DNA of 64,000 nucleotides from Eudorina sp. 2006-703-Eu-15 (GCA_003117195.1 BDSI01000032.1:302145-366144); one strand, 5' to 3'. Counted from the first letter of the stretch, positions 49,101 to 62,600 are shown. Notes: generated from the sequence alone by a model not told the origin. A program made the numbers and translations.

Positions 49101-52100
49101 GCCCATTGGGGGTAGGGGGGAGGGGGGAGGCCGTGGGTGGGTTCGCATATGGCCGCGGCGCGGGAGGGGCCCGAGGCTCTGGCGCATCCAAGAGCGTCCC
49201 ATTGAGCCCCTTCTGTTCTGCAGCTAGCTTTGGACCTGATTCGTTCCCGCCCCTCCCCTGGTTTCCTTTTTCCTTATCAGTGCCGTCTCCACATCAGTGC
49301 CGCCGTGACGGGTCCCCATCCCCTCCCTCCCCCCAGGTGTACGACCACGTGCTGCGGGTGTCGGGCTCGTCCTCCTCCCCTGGAGCCCCGCCCGCCTTCT
49401 CCCTCCGCGAGGTCGCCGCGGACGCCTACCTGGTGCTCATGCAGCGGGCGGCCCGGGCGCTGCTGCAGCCCCAACTGCCGCCGGCGCCGCAGCAGCCGCC
49501 GAGGCCGCCGTCGCCATCCCGCTGGGCCGGTGGGGGCGGGGGTGACCCGGTCGCGGTCCCCTCCGCGGCGGAGCCGCTCGTGGCAGCGGCCGTCAGCTCT
49601 TCGGCCTACTCCTGGCCGGGACTGGGACTGCTGGGGCCGGAGCACTGGGGAGGGGATGCGGCGCCGGCGGTGCCGGACGGGGGCATGCCGGGCGCAGCGG
49701 ACGGCGGCGGCGGCGGCGGCGCGGAGGCCGATGGGTCGGTGGGACCGGTGCGAGTGAAGAAGCAGGAGGATGGGAGGCGGCTGCCGCCGCCGGAGGCGGC
49801 GGCGATGGTGGCGACGGATGTGGACTGCCCGGATGTGCAGAGGGCGGCGGGGGCGTGGGGGGTGGCGGGCGGCAGCGGTGCGGTGGCGCCACCCCCGGGG
49901 GTGGATGTGGGGGCCCTGGGCGATTGGCACCTGCCAGACGCATTCCGGAGATTGCAGAGGGCCGCCCACCTGACCGCCGCGCCGCGCTTCGTGACCGCCG
50001 CGTTGCCGCCGCCGCCGCCGCCCAACATTACGCCCGCGGGCATTGCGGCGGCGGCAGCCGCCGCGCAGGCGTCGCTGCCCGCCTCCCGGGCCGTACCGGC
50101 GGCGGAACGGGCGGCCCACTTGGCGATGGGCCTTATGCGGAGCCGTGAGCTGCCGCTGGACCTCCGGGATCCCCAGGCACGTGGTGTCATTTGCCGTACG
50201 CCCTTTGCCGTACGTCACATCGGATCGCTCTTGAGCGCCGTGACTGGCTACGTCCGTATGCGCTTGATGTCCCTGGTGTCTAGGGGAGCTGTCCGTCTCC
50301 GGGTAACCTCCGCCCCTCTCTGCCTCATGGGGCCCAGTCTCCCGTGGGTGGGGTTGGGGGGCCCGTCCTCCACCGCTTGCGTCGCTGTGTTTAGAGAGGA
50401 ACCCGAACCAGTGACCAACATACTGTTGCCGTGCGTGTTCACAGCAGACTCCGCAGCACCCGTCAGCCAGCCGGCTCCAGTGGCCATCCGCGTCTCTGTC
50501 TGGGGACAAGGTCGGTCTCGGCACGACCGTCGTCGCACCGGACGTACGCAACGCAAGAGTGCACACCCATGCGGCCGAGGGGCACGGAGCCCGTGGGCGC
50601 CGTGATCCCTGCGATGTGTACGACAATGTACGGACACACACAGGTGCCCTACCACACTAACCGCCCCGCCCACCCCGCCCACCTCCACACAGCAGTCGAC
50701 ACCCGGAGCTGATGTCGACATGGACATGGACACGCTGCGGGGTGACCCGTACGGCAGCTCCCACGGTGCTGCCACGGTACGGATCTCAGCAGCTGCGGCC
50801 GCGGAGGCGCCGCGGGGGCCTGGCCCCGGCAGCGGCCCGGCCTGTGACCCTGCCCCCGCCGGCGCCGCGACGGCTGCGGGGCCCGGCGCAGCCGCTGGGG
50901 GACAGCCAGGCGGCACAGGTGCAGCAGCGGGTTGTGTGCGGCTGGTCTTCGGGGACGGCAGGTTGGAGGGCGGCAGAGGTGGAGGCGGTGCTGGGGTCAG
51001 CGGTCGAGGAGTTCCTGGTTCCGGAGCGCCGAGTGCCACGGCGGCCGCCACAGGAAGTGCTGCCGGACCCGCCCCCAAGGCGTCCGCCGCCTCGGAAGGT
51101 GGAGGTCTGCCCGGGGTGGGTGGCGCTGCCCCGGACCCCGGGGCGGAGGCGGAGGCGGCGGGAGCGGGCGGCCGGGTCGTGGAGGCGTCCGATGTGCTGC
51201 TGGTGCTGCAGACGGAGCTGCGGCGCCACTGCCCACGGGTCGGTACTGGCATCGGCCTCAGGAAATAAGAGAGGGAGGGAGGGAGGAGGAGAGGGAAAGG
51301 CAGGCAAAGGGAGGCCGAGAGAGGCACAGAGAGAGAGAGGAGAGAGGGATGTACGAAATGGTGGACGACTGGGCCAGGAGGAGGGAGCACAGTGCAGCGC
51401 AGCGGCAGCAGTGGCCCCCCCTGCCCCGGCAGCAGTGCCCACCGACCTCCATCACCACCGCCAGGCGTTCCCTACTCAGGCGGGGACTCCCTTCGCGTCA
51501 AATCATCTCCGTCAGAGTCCTTTACCGCGGGCGCACCCTCCGGCGTCAACCTCGGCCTGCGGGCGATCTAAGTAGGGTTCGCGCTCAGCACTTTGCACCA
51601 GTCGACAGTGAACCGGTATCCCTCCTCCAACACTTGATAGCAAAGGAAGCTTTCCACGGGGGGGGCCTGATTCACGTTCTCATCCTTTGCGTCGCCTCCG
51701 TCGTATCAGCCCTGCCCGGTTGGACTGCTGCGGCCCGCCTTGATCCGCATCGCCCTGTTGTCAATAAGGACAGCGAACCCGGCAATGAGCACCGAACCGA
51801 TGACCGCCGGTGTTGGGATGGACGACGACGGCGAAGCATTGACCCAGACGGAAATAGAAGAAGCTGATGTGTTGAGGTGGTGGACGGCTGACGACGAGGT
51901 GAACACCATAGTAGTGCTGACGAGGAAAGCAGTAGCAGTTGAACCCAAAGACTGCTACCTTGCCGGCCGGCGGCCAGCATTCTCAGTACTGGCAGGCTAA
52001 AGGCTAAAGGCAAGGCTAAAGGCAAGGCAGAGCAGGGGTTCATGCACTGACGACGCACCCCCCCTCCCCGTCCTCCCCCTCCCACATCCAATTTCCCATA

Positions 52101-54881
52101 CCCCTCCTACTGACATCGCCACCCCTCCTTCCTCTGTGCAGATTGCCGCGCTCATGGACCCCGCCGAAGCCCAGCCGGCAGCAGCCGGCAGCAGCAGAGG
52201 CGGCGGCGGACACAACAGCAGGAGAACCTCAGGTCGCGCGGGAGGGGGGCCTGAAGCGCGCGTTTCGGGCGGCTGCAGACGCGGTGTCGCAGTCGACGGC
52301 GACGCAGGCCGCGGTCAGGCCGGCGCTAGCAGCAGTTGGGGCCTCGCCTGGGACGCGCCCGCGGCTCAGCGGCCTCCCCTGGAGCTCTGTGGGCCTGGTG
52401 TACGAGTGCATGACGCGGACGCGGCGCACGTTCAGGTGAGGGGTGCGGGTGGTGGTGCTGGTGCTGGTGCTGGTGGTGGTGGTGGTGGTGGTTATTGTTG
52501 TTGTGCAGTGAAGGGTTTATTGCTCAGGCAGCGGGCCCCATATTCTGAGCCAGCAACGTTGCGGCGGCGGTACGATGCGGTGCAAGGGCAGCCTGTGTGA
52601 CGGATGCCCTGTGTGGCGGATCGATGGTTGACCCCAGAGAGATGGCGCCGCTCCTGCCTGATGAGGGATGGGATGGGATGGGATGGGATGGGATGGGATG
52701 GGATGGGATGGGATGGGATGGGGGGATGGGATGGGATGGGATGGGATGGGATGGGATGGGATGGGATGGGATGGGATGGGATGGGATGGGATGGGATGGG
52801 ATGGGATGGGATGGGATGGGATGGGATGGGATGGGATGGGATGGGATGGGATGGGATGGGATGGGATGGGATGGGATGGGATGGGATGGGATGGGATGGG
52901 ATGGGATGGGATGGGATGGGATGGGATGGGATGGGATGGATGGGATGGGATGGGATGGGATGGGATGGGATGGGATGGGATGGGATGGGATGGGATGGGA
53001 TGGGATGGGATGGGCTGGGCTGGGCTGGGCTGGGCTGGGCTGGGCTGGGCTGGGCTGCAATTGTTCAGCCCGTGGGATGTGAGACCTGTGTGTGTGTGGC
53101 AGCCGTGTGTTGAGCCGTGCCGCGGGCCCCTCCCTGCCGCGCACCTGCAGGACCATCCTCTCGGCATGCCGTACGTGGTTTCGGAGCTGACCAAGCGACG
53201 GCGACTGGACCCCGCTGTGCTGCGGTCCGGACAACGTGACGAGGAGGCGGCTCAGCAGCGGCCCCGCGGCGATGAGGATAGCGGTGGCGGCGCCGGTGGG
53301 GACGGCGCGGGTCCACGCCACGGCGGTGGAGGTGGCGACGTGGAGGGTGGAAGGGAAGCAGGAGGAGGAGGCGGGCGCAGAGAACGAAATTGGACCGCGC
53401 TGACTTACAAACTGGGCAGTAGGGAATGGCTGCTGGACCAGATGCGGCAGCAGCTGTATCCCGAATTCGAGGTCTTTGGCGGACCCGTGGGTCAGTCTGT
53501 GGGCCTGCAGCTGCACGCCACCGGCGACCTGAGCTGGCTGCCCCGCGCCGCGCAGCAGCAGACGGCGGCGGAGGCTGCCGTGGCGGCGGCGATGCAGTCG
53601 GCGGCCGCTGCGGGGGAACCCGCGGAGGTGGCTGCGACGCTGGCAAGTGCGGTGCGTTCGACGCTGAGACGCAACAACGGCGATGGCGGCGGCGGCGACG
53701 GCGGCGGCAGGGTTGCGCCCGACGGGGCCCTGGACGGCGCCGCCGCCGCGGGCGCAGCGATCGCCGCGTCGGCGCAGCTGGACCTCTTGGCGGCTGGCCT
53801 TGTCGCACCGGGCGCTGACCCACGGGTTACAGCAGCTGCAGTTACGTCCAGCACGGGCAGGCGTGTGCCTGCCGCGAACGCCCCTGCCTCCGCACCGGCA
53901 CCCGTGATGACCGCGCTGTACGGCGGGGACGTCCTGCTGAGCCGGAGTGGCGCATCCGCTCCGGCGCTTCGGCCGCTATTCCATCGGAGACCGCTGCCCC
54001 GGAGCACCGCCAGTCAGGTGGTCCAGTTCAGCATCGCCCGAGAGTCCCGACGGCGCGGCGCCGCCGCTGCCGCCGCCGCCGCGGCGGCAACGGCCGCGGC
54101 GGCGGCGGCGCTCCCCGGCGGCAGCAATCAGCGGCCGCCGCCGACGACGACGCTGCATCACCCGGACTGGGCGCCTCACGGCATGCCCATGGGTGACCCA
54201 TGGGATGTCGATGCGGTTGCGGCATTGCAGCTTGGCAGCGATGGCCGCGGCACCTGGTCGGCCGAAGGCAGCGCCTCGGGCGGCGGTGGAGGCGGACGCG
54301 AGCTGTCGAGGAGGCTGCTGGCGGCCGCGAGCCACGCGGCGGCGGCGGGGCGCTCTGCGGTGGCGGCGAGCGCGCGGCCGGAGGGCGGCTATGCTTGGCG
54401 GCCGTGGCGGCGGATGCCGGGGGCGGACGCGGGGGCAGCGGATCGGAGGACGGCTCAGTCCCGCCAGCGCGGTGGTGCAGATGCGGCGGAAGGGCTGGGG
54501 CAGGATGTGGGAGGGACGGCAGCCCAGGGCTCTAGGACGAGCAACAACGGGTGGGGCGCGCAGCGTGAGGCTGCAGCTGGGTCCGCCACCGCCACCGCAG
54601 CAGCAGCGGCGACATGCAGCACATCGGGGCCTTCACCCGGCTCAGGGCGAGGAGTTTCGGACTTCCCCGTCCTGCCATCGTCAGGGGCGCAGATGCTGAT
54701 AGAACTGGCACGGAGGGCTGGGGTCCACTCTCGGGTAACAGGGAGCGCGTGCGCACGGTTCCTGGCCGTACATGGGGGCATGGAGGAGAAACGTACGGTA
54801 CCAAGCGCTCCCCGTGCCGTGAACATCACAGCCCGTACGACCGTGACGCCGCGTGGTGGCGGTGGCGGCGCGTATGGGTGA
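42251..54881 (+). CDS. Giant low-complexity orphan protein, ~2,470 residues (model uncertain in the middle)
   Basis: Eleven exons keep phase from start to stop: 42251-44355, 45013-45060, 45485-46483, 46841-46940, 47373-47670, 48235-48463, 48849-49065, 49337-50176, 50696-51238, 52142-52435 and 53151-54881. Exon 1 has an N-terminal KHVRFSE, which fits the RVxF docking motif for protein phosphatase 1. His/Gln repeats, long Asp/Glu tracts and a basic island (HLRRLVRLCKYLGVPVPQRP) follow. Exons 4-5 encode AEKQYDYCAREG and HTLRCAHPGCGAVKLVHMPA, a possible small zinc site. The last exon has MPYVVSELTKRRRLDPAVL and LTYKLGSREWLLDQMRQQL in ordinary-complexity form, then Ala-rich disorder. No signal peptide or membrane helix. 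Acidic, basic and poly-Gln/Ala blocks suggest a nuclear regulator, but that is a guess; the family is not recognised. Exon 8 would need a GC donor, and exons 9-10 have ambiguous reading frames, so two genes or a sequence error cannot be excluded. Confidence 0.5.
43363..43465 (+). repeat. CAC/CAG hexamer tract encoding His/Gln repeats
   Basis: Within exon 1 of the giant orphan, cagcac/caccac units encode an uninterrupted His/Gln stretch of over 30 residues. It was probably expanded by replication slippage. Ser (AGC) tracts of the same kind occur at about 46,096-46,245 in exon 3. Confidence 0.9.
52664..53055. repeat. (GGGAT)n then (GGGCT)n pentanucleotide array
   Basis: About 70 units of gggat run from 52664. 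One unit is altered near 52,722 and one base is deleted near 52,938. The array turns into about nine ggget-like units reading gggct from 53,010. It lies in the last intron of the giant orphan model, directly upstream of the final exon. Confidence 0.97.
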
Positions 54882-56622
54882 CACAACTGCAGATGCGCAC
54901 GCTCTTCGTCGACACATACGTGTCTTGCACGCTGTTGGATAATATGATAGCAGCGTCGCGCTGATGCCAAAATGTTAAGAATCTTAAGAATCGTGCAGGC
55001 CAAGTACGTACTGCGACTGTGCGTACAGGTCAATAAGTCCGGGCTGTGGGCGTGAGATGCGGGTCGATGAACGGGTTTGTGATCGGTAGTAAATTGAAGA
55101 GCCGATACAAACAACTGCGGTGGAGGGGTCATGTGATTCTGCTGTGGTGCCGCTCGCTGGTTTCAATCAGGTGCGCGGTGCAATGGCCAGGTGCCCAACG
55201 CCTCGCTGCATCCGCTGGGATCCCAATACGGTACTCGACGGTGAGTGCGGGCAATAGGGACAATCAGCCAGCGTCACCCGCCAACGTAATCCCCAGCCAC
55301 CATGGGAGTTCGTCCGCGGCCACCGTGGAAGATTGATACTTCGGTGCGACATTCTCCGTTACTGGCTTGGCTTGGAGCTCATCTCCACTACCAGGCATCA
55401 CAAACTTCTCGGGCGGTCTGGGGCCCCGCTTCTCTCCAAGGTAATTCGAGGTAATCCATCGTATACGCCGCACCGCTTCAAGAGTATACAACGCAGCACG
55501 GGGCGGGAGGGGCGGGGGCGTCACTGCCCGACACCGCCTGATTCAGCCCGCTCAGGCTGTGTGCACGGGACGGTGCCGGACTAGGGGCCTGGCACCATGG
55601 CCCTGCAATCCTCTCTCAATGTGACAAAAAGACGCCACAAAAATCGCATCCTCTACAGCAGACGCAATCAGCAGCGGAGTACGGCCCGCAGCCTCAATAG
55701 ACAAACAGCACCAGCTACATGTTACAGCAACAAACAACGAACCACAACAAAAACAAGGCTAACAGCTTATGCTCGTACAAAAGCGTAACCCCTGCTCTCA
55801 GCCGTCGGCTCCATGCAGGAGTAGAATGCTTCTCTTCGCTCTTCGTGCACAACCGGCGCTGACAAGCGGAAGGGGTTCGACAAATCGCCACCGATTTGCG
55901 CACACAGACGAAGCCATGCGGCAACGCAGTGAGTCCGACAAAACCAAAACACGCACATCTGTACCTTCGGGGAGAGAACGGCAGCGCGCAACAGTGCGGC
56001 CTCCGGGCATTCGTATGCCTCGAATGCGGCGCCTGTGGAACTTCCCCCTACTACCACAACAACGAGAACTGCATCGCGCGCCCTCCCTACTTCCGCTGCG
56101 CGCACCTCTCGGACTTTCAGCACAGGGCCAAACCCTCTCCCTCGCAACCCAATAGCAACGTCGCCCGGCGATTGCACTTCTGTCCAGGGTCCACCACGCA
56201 CGTGGCAAGTGCACGTGGTGCTGGGGTCCGGACCGCGGCCCCGCCGCGGCGATCAGAAAGGTACCCAGCATCCATCAGCTCCCACGCCTGATAAGCTTGC
56301 TGAAGGTCCACCAACCCTGATCCGCTAGCTCACGCCACAAATTGCAGTGCGTCCGAGAAAATTTGCACATGCTCCAGCCGGCGAACACCCTCCCAAGTTG
56401 ATTCATTTGCAGAGCACGTGCAACATCACGACATCTCGCCCAGCGGCCCCAGCAGGGTCACGCAGGCTGCCCCAACGGTGATGCAGAGCCTTGCTGACCG
56501 GGCAGTAATCCAGGTTACGTCCCCAGGCCTCCTGCACTGAAGGCCGTCGAGGACATCGATCACGGGCCAGCCCTCCGCTCTCTTCGCCAGGGCTGCCGCG
56601 CGTCCACCTCGTGCTCGGCTCT
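54882..56622. other. 1.7-kb convergent intergenic region
   Basis: The spacer lies between the giant orphan and the branching-enzyme gene, whose 3' ends face each other. Around 55.6-55.8 kb it is A-rich. A TTACA at about 55,722 is a possible minus-strand TGTAA signal for the branching enzyme, which would imply a ~0.9-kb 3' UTR. A plus-strand frame near 55,990-56,120 has a Cys-rich run (CLECGACGTSPYYHNNENC), but no start, splice site or family was found. Confidence 0.5.
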
Positions 56623-59600
56623 TCACCTGGCGAAGTACGGCCCCAGGTCCTTGACGCCCAGGCCCGGGATGCCGTGCGGCTTCCGGTCCGCGTCCTTGTC
56701 GACCCAGGCGGCCGGCGCGTACACGGCGCAGGTGCGCGCGGGCGCGTACACCTGGAAGGAGTGCGGGCGGTTGTCGTAATTGCCGGACATGGTTTGGAAG
56801 GTGGCGTCCGAGTCCTTGGTGATGTTGCGGTAGCCGCCGAAGACCTCCTCGTCGCTGGACAGCACCAGCTGCGAGACGAGTGGGGGACAGGCGGATGGGA
56901 TGGTGGCAGCTTATCCATCGGGCCGCGCGGTACTAGGCCGCGGATGCAGGTTCGCAGAATATCATCGAACGGGTTGGGTTAGGAGTGATCCGACAACCAT
57001 GCGCTGCCACACGGCAACAGGCATCCAAGAATGCGGCCAGGTATCACAACATTGTGTCCTGTCTTTCGTCCACAGGGACGAGCACACCCCGTGCCTTGCC
57101 AGCGCCAGGGCCGGCAGACGCTCCGCCTGCAATCGTATCCGTGGCGCGTTCCAGGCCACCCGCCCAACAGCAGCGGCGCACCTTGTAGGGCCCTGGCTCG
57201 CGGCAGCCCACCCGGTAGTCCTGGTACGACTGTGTGGGGTGGAAGTTGAACACGAACACCAGGTCTCCGCGCTCAAACACGATGAGCTTGTCGCCCTCGT
57301 CCTTGCGGCTGATGTAGGCGTTCGGGGCGCACATGTAGCCGAACGCCTGCACGTTATGGGTGTTTGCGACATGAGGCGGGACCGAGGCGAATCGCAGGTG
57401 AGCCAGCCGTCTACAGCACTTGCCAGGAGTGAACAATGTGACAGACACCAAGTACGCCGCACGCCGCGATGGTTGCATGCATGGACCCAGAACAGCCCGA
57501 TCGTGTCCATGATAACACTGGCCGGGCCAATAGAAGTGACCTGGTATTTGGCCACCGACAGATGCCCCAGTCGAGGGCACGTTTAATCCACCCTAACAGG
57601 TGCCTGCGCCAGGACCGCACCTTGTCAAGGTGGCACATGGCCCGGTCGAAGGCGTTCAGGAACTTGTATTTGAGGAACTCGGCATCCGCCAGATCCCAAC
57701 GGCGGCGGCAGAGGTGCAACGAGCCACCGTTGCCTGTGTGTGTAGGAGCGACAAGGAAATCGTAATTACTACTTTCTCGGACAGTGGTGTAGAAAAATCA
57801 GCCAAACACAGGCGTCTGGCACGACCCCCGCCCACGAGTCCAGTGTTGCATCCTGCAGATCCTGTCCACTCACCCGGCACAAAGCGGCCAGTGGACGGGT
57901 CGTAGCTGTCAACACGCGGGAAGTCAATCCACTCTGGGTGGCCGAACTCGTTGCCTGCGGGGCATCACACGGGCGAAACAGACGTCATTCCGTGACAGGT
58001 GACAGGTGTCCCCAGTGAAAGTGTGAAACCTGCATGGAAGGAAACGGATGGGAGGTGTGTGCTATGACACCGCTGCCGACGAGGCCACAGGCATGCGTAC
58101 ACACCATTTACACACGGCTCGATATACGTCAGACCATTCCAGAATCCCTCCGCAAGCTGTGATGCCGCCTCACGACCCCGCATGCTGTGATGCCGCCTCA
58201 CGACCCCGCATGCTGTGATGCCGCCTCACGACCCCGCATGCTGTGATGCCGCCTCACGACCCCGCATGCTGTGATGCCGCCTCACGACCCCGCAAGCAGC
58301 GCGCGCCGCCTCCACACTGGGTTCCGTCGGCTTTTGCTGCGAGCGTATGGACACCGCCCTTGGTGGCTCTTACCCATGAAGTTGAGGTAGGACTCGCCGC
58401 CCAGCGCGATAGTGATGAGGCGGATCATCTTGTGGAGGGCGACACCACGGTCAACAATCAGAGACTGTGGGCCCGAGCCCGGCACCGCCTGCAGTACAGA
58501 ACAGCGTGGCATGCAGAGCGTTTGTAAGGTGCTCCCCGTTATGAGGTCAGACGCACTCACGAGAAGAGACGAGGCCATTCGACGCCATTTTGTCGCCCGC
58601 CTTTGAATGATTTCCGCAGTTACACAAGGAAGATACGTACCTCTGAAGCATGACCTAACATCGAAGACAAAACCGCACGGCTATGGTGAATGAACACCTT
58701 ACGACGGCGTTCAATCACGCACATGGGTCAGTTGTGTCAGTGATTGACAATCGCACATTCCCGTCGGTGGGTTCATCCGCCCGCGGCACGACCTTGTGCG
58801 TCGTTCTGGACTGACCTCCAGCTCCAACTTTCCAAGAATACGCAAACGGTCTGCGTTCAGGAGCCCCATGTACCTATCATCGACCCGACGCCATTCCAAT
58901 ATCAGGTCACGACAAACGTACCATGTAGTCGTACATGTCCTTGTCCATGAGCCAGAACGCAATGGTCTTGTCCCCCACCAGCGCCTGATCGTGGCTCTCC
59001 GCGTAGCCCACGCACGCCTCGGCGTACCTGACCAGGGAGCAGCCGTGCAGGTGGTGCAGGTGGTGACCAGACAGGTTCGCGTCCGCGGCAATACGACGGC
59101 GCAGCGGCCGAAATCTTTCATCAGACATGTGCAACAACAACACGGCAACATGCTGGCTGACCCGTGCCCTGCTCCACACTCAAATGAAGCAGCCCCGTCC
59201 TGCCTGCCGGGGTTCCCTGCCGGGGCAGCGGCGCGCGCCTCCCAAACAAAGGCGTACATTCTCACCCAGTTCCCTCCCCGCAGCGCAACGTCGTTGGGTC
59301 GGGGAGCTGGCTCACCGGCGGTTTGTGAGCGTGTGCACGATGTTGCCCATGTTCCACGCGTAGTCGTTGTGCAGCTTCATGACCTCGATCCACTTGTCCG
59401 CAATGGCCATCTGAAGCCGGTAGTCGAATCCGACGCCACCCTCGTACCTGCACGGCCCACCGTGTTCACGGTCTTAACAGCCCTGGCTTCCTTCAGCACT
59501 TGTAAAAAAACCCGCACCGTGGCATCCGCACGTCGGGACAATTCCGTGTGATTGTGCCGGTGACCTCAATGTCCGCATCGCCCCTCAAGTCAATCGCTTC

Positions 59601-62600
59601 ATTTGCTCCCATCGCTCCGCGAAGATATGTGCTGCAGCCGCTTGTTCACCGACAGCAGCAGAGCAGGCAGCGAATCCAGCCCACTGCCACCGCGGGCCTG
59701 ACCGATTCCCGCGCATCAAAATGGAACCGGCTGTACCGGTGGCAACTCACCATGGGCGGCAGAAGGAGGGCATGCCCGACACGTCCTCGCCAATGGTGAT
59801 GCAGTTGGGGAAGAGGTCGTGCAGCAGGTTGTTGACAAGCATCAGGTACACCACGGCGTCCACGTCCGTGTTCATTCCGAAGTACTCGCCGTAGTTGCCT
59901 GCGGGGAAGTCGTTATGAGCATACCGCTGTGTCCCAGGCAATACATGCGAAACTGGTGGCTGGGGCCCCCCAAGCACATCTTAAAGACACTGCCGACTAC
60001 GGTAAGACGCCGAACGGCGTAGTGCACACATTCTGCACATGCTTTTGCACCGCCGTTTCAAGCCCTTGCTGGGGGCATGGACCAAACAGATCCTTGTTGG
60101 AGGCCAACTTGCCATCCGGTCACATTACGTGCGAAGGATGTGCCAACAGCTCAACTACTTCACAGCGCCCCCCCGTGCGCCCGCCGTCTTATACACCAAC
60201 CTCATGTTGTGGCCCGCACAGACACGCACCCGTGAACGTGTACGACAGCCCGTGGTGGTGGTACATCATGGACGTCACACCATCAAACCGGTAGCCGTCG
60301 AACTTGTACTCGTCCATCCACCACCGGGCGTTGGACAGCAGGAAGCGCAGCGTCTCCCAGTTACCTGAGAAGCAAACGAGCGGGACACACATATTCAGCA
60401 ATACGCACCAGCAGCCGCGTCCTCGTGGCTACCTCAAGCCGCCGAGGTCCAGCATTGCTGCTGATGACAGATATGCACATGGTTATCATGATATGCAGAC
60501 ATGCATGGTTACCACGATAACCATGAGGACCGTATCAAGAAGCGTTCTGAGGAGTACGTGTCAAGAGGCACTCTGCTGCATGCACTAATGAGACAGGCTG
60601 GTGCGCCGCGTACCGTAGTTGAAGCAGCGGCTGTCCCACATCCAGTGGTTGCCGCGCGGGCCGCCGTGGAAATACATGCCGTCCGTGCCGTCGAACATGT
60701 TGATGCCGTCGTTGGTGTTCTTCGAGGCGTGGCTGTGAACAATGTCCATCAGCACCTAGGTTGCGGGGCCGCGGTGCCAAACATGCGATGTGTTACCAGT
60801 GTTTGCAAGGCGACATCTCGTCGGCGCCGCACATGCCAGGGTGCCACCGCACATGCCAGGGTGCCACCGCACAAGTTCATAATTTCTATGTACTCCCATC
60901 GCGAAGGCGATTTTCTCCGTTCCATTGCCGTCATATGTAATGGGATCTGTTCACAAAATCGAGCGTGCGCGCGCGGAACCGGCCAGGGTACCGACGCCAT
61001 GTACCAGCCTGTCGTGGGCAGGAGAAGGGTGCCAAACTTCCCCTAGCTTGCCGCGAGCCCACAGCACACTCACCACAATGCCCATTCGATGCGCCTCGTC
61101 CACCAGCGCCTTCAGTTCATCCGGCGTTCCGCAACGGCTGCTCACCTGCGGGGTCAACGACGTGGCACATCGCTTAGCACGGGTTTGAGGCTCGTCGATC
61201 GTGCTTTTATGGCTGCGTCCTAGCCATCTGGCGTCAAGCAATCCCGCCTTACTACGCCCAGATGTGTCCGGCGCACCACAAGGATAATGCGCTGGAGACC
61301 GATGGTCGCCAGACATATCTTCCGTTAGCAGTTATCGCCGCACAGCCTCACAAGGGGTACTACAAAATCAGGAAGGATTTACCGGCAACTCCCCGCCCCG
61401 ACATTTCGCGAACTCAGTTCCTGTGCACGCCATGTTGCCGTACAGCAGCCGCAACGAACTGAACGAACTCTGCGGCATGCGATGCTGAGTTTCCTCTGCT
61501 ACGCCCACCAGTTCCATCTTTACTTCCCCGGCATGCCTGCATCCCACTCTTTTAACCCCCTCTTCTGAAGCCCTGCTTGAACTTGATGCACCCTGGAGCC
61601 AGCGCTTCCTGCCGTAAAATCTCACCGCGAAGAAGTTTGTCACGTGGTAGCCGAACGAGCCGTAGTAGCTGTGCTCCTGAATGGCCATGATCTGAATCGC
61701 GTTGTAACCCAGTTCACGGATGCGCGGCAGCACGTCCCTCCGGAACTCCAGGTAGGAGTTCACCTTGGGCTCCTGGCTGCTCATACCCACGTGGCACTCG
61801 TAGATGCGCAGCGCCCGTGGCCTGCGGCCGCACAACCGGGGTTGCGGAGCGCAGAATCAAGCGACGGGTCCACCGGCAGGCTGTCCCAACGATATTGTGC
61901 ACGACATTCTCATTCCTGCAGTCTACATTGACCTGTGCTTCGGCATGCGTTTGCGCGACAAACGGCTGACGCCGACATGAGAGAGCTGCGCGCCGCTCTG
62001 CACCGGCCACCTCTTGCCACCTTGCCAAACACCCTCAAAAGGGCCCCCATGCCCTGACTGCCAGCAGCACCAGCGCACTGCAACATCACACCTGGGCGGA
62101 CGGGGGTACTTGAAGGTGTACGACTTGTCCTCTGCGATCTCGCCCGGAGCGCCCTTCTCCGGCGGCTCATAGTACACACCTGCAGAGCCCACCGTGATCA
62201 AGTTTGGATCGGCTGTCTGTTGGAGGACGCCACCGTCGCGCCATGGCATGCAAATACGCCATGAACGTCGTCTGAGTCTAGTCAGCCCGGAACACATCAT
62301 TAACCCCATCTCCGCACTCCGACATGTCCCGCGAACACTCTCAGGACAGGCTTTGAAATGTTCGTGGCGAAACAGTCGGCCGGCCCGAGATGAAGCCCTA
62401 CTGCTCAGACCCACCGTTGAAGAGAATCTCGTTCCACTCCTGCGTGGCCCACTTGATCCACGCCGGGATCTTCTCCACCCAGTTGCCGTCCGCAGTCTCC
62501 AGCCGGCTCTTCACCTTGCTCCTGAGCTCACCACCACACACGGACGCGACAAGAGCTCAGAAACGAACCACATGACAGGTGCAATCCATCAGGCTAGCCG

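Noticed and set aside
51706..51948. Minus-strand frame with a hydrophobic run (AVIGSVLIAGFAVLID)
   Set aside because: It lies in an intron of the giant orphan model, lacks third-position bias and has no recognisable family. One hydrophobic stretch is not enough.
52517..53516. Pro-Ser-His-Pro-Ile repeat protein on the minus strand
   Set aside because: Translation of the GGGAT pentanucleotide array. No coding flanks or start context.
55896..56291. Cys-rich plus-strand frame (CLECGACG...NNENC...FRCAHL)
   Set aside because: It looks faintly like a zinc-binding segment, but there is no start, splice partner, codon bias or matching family.
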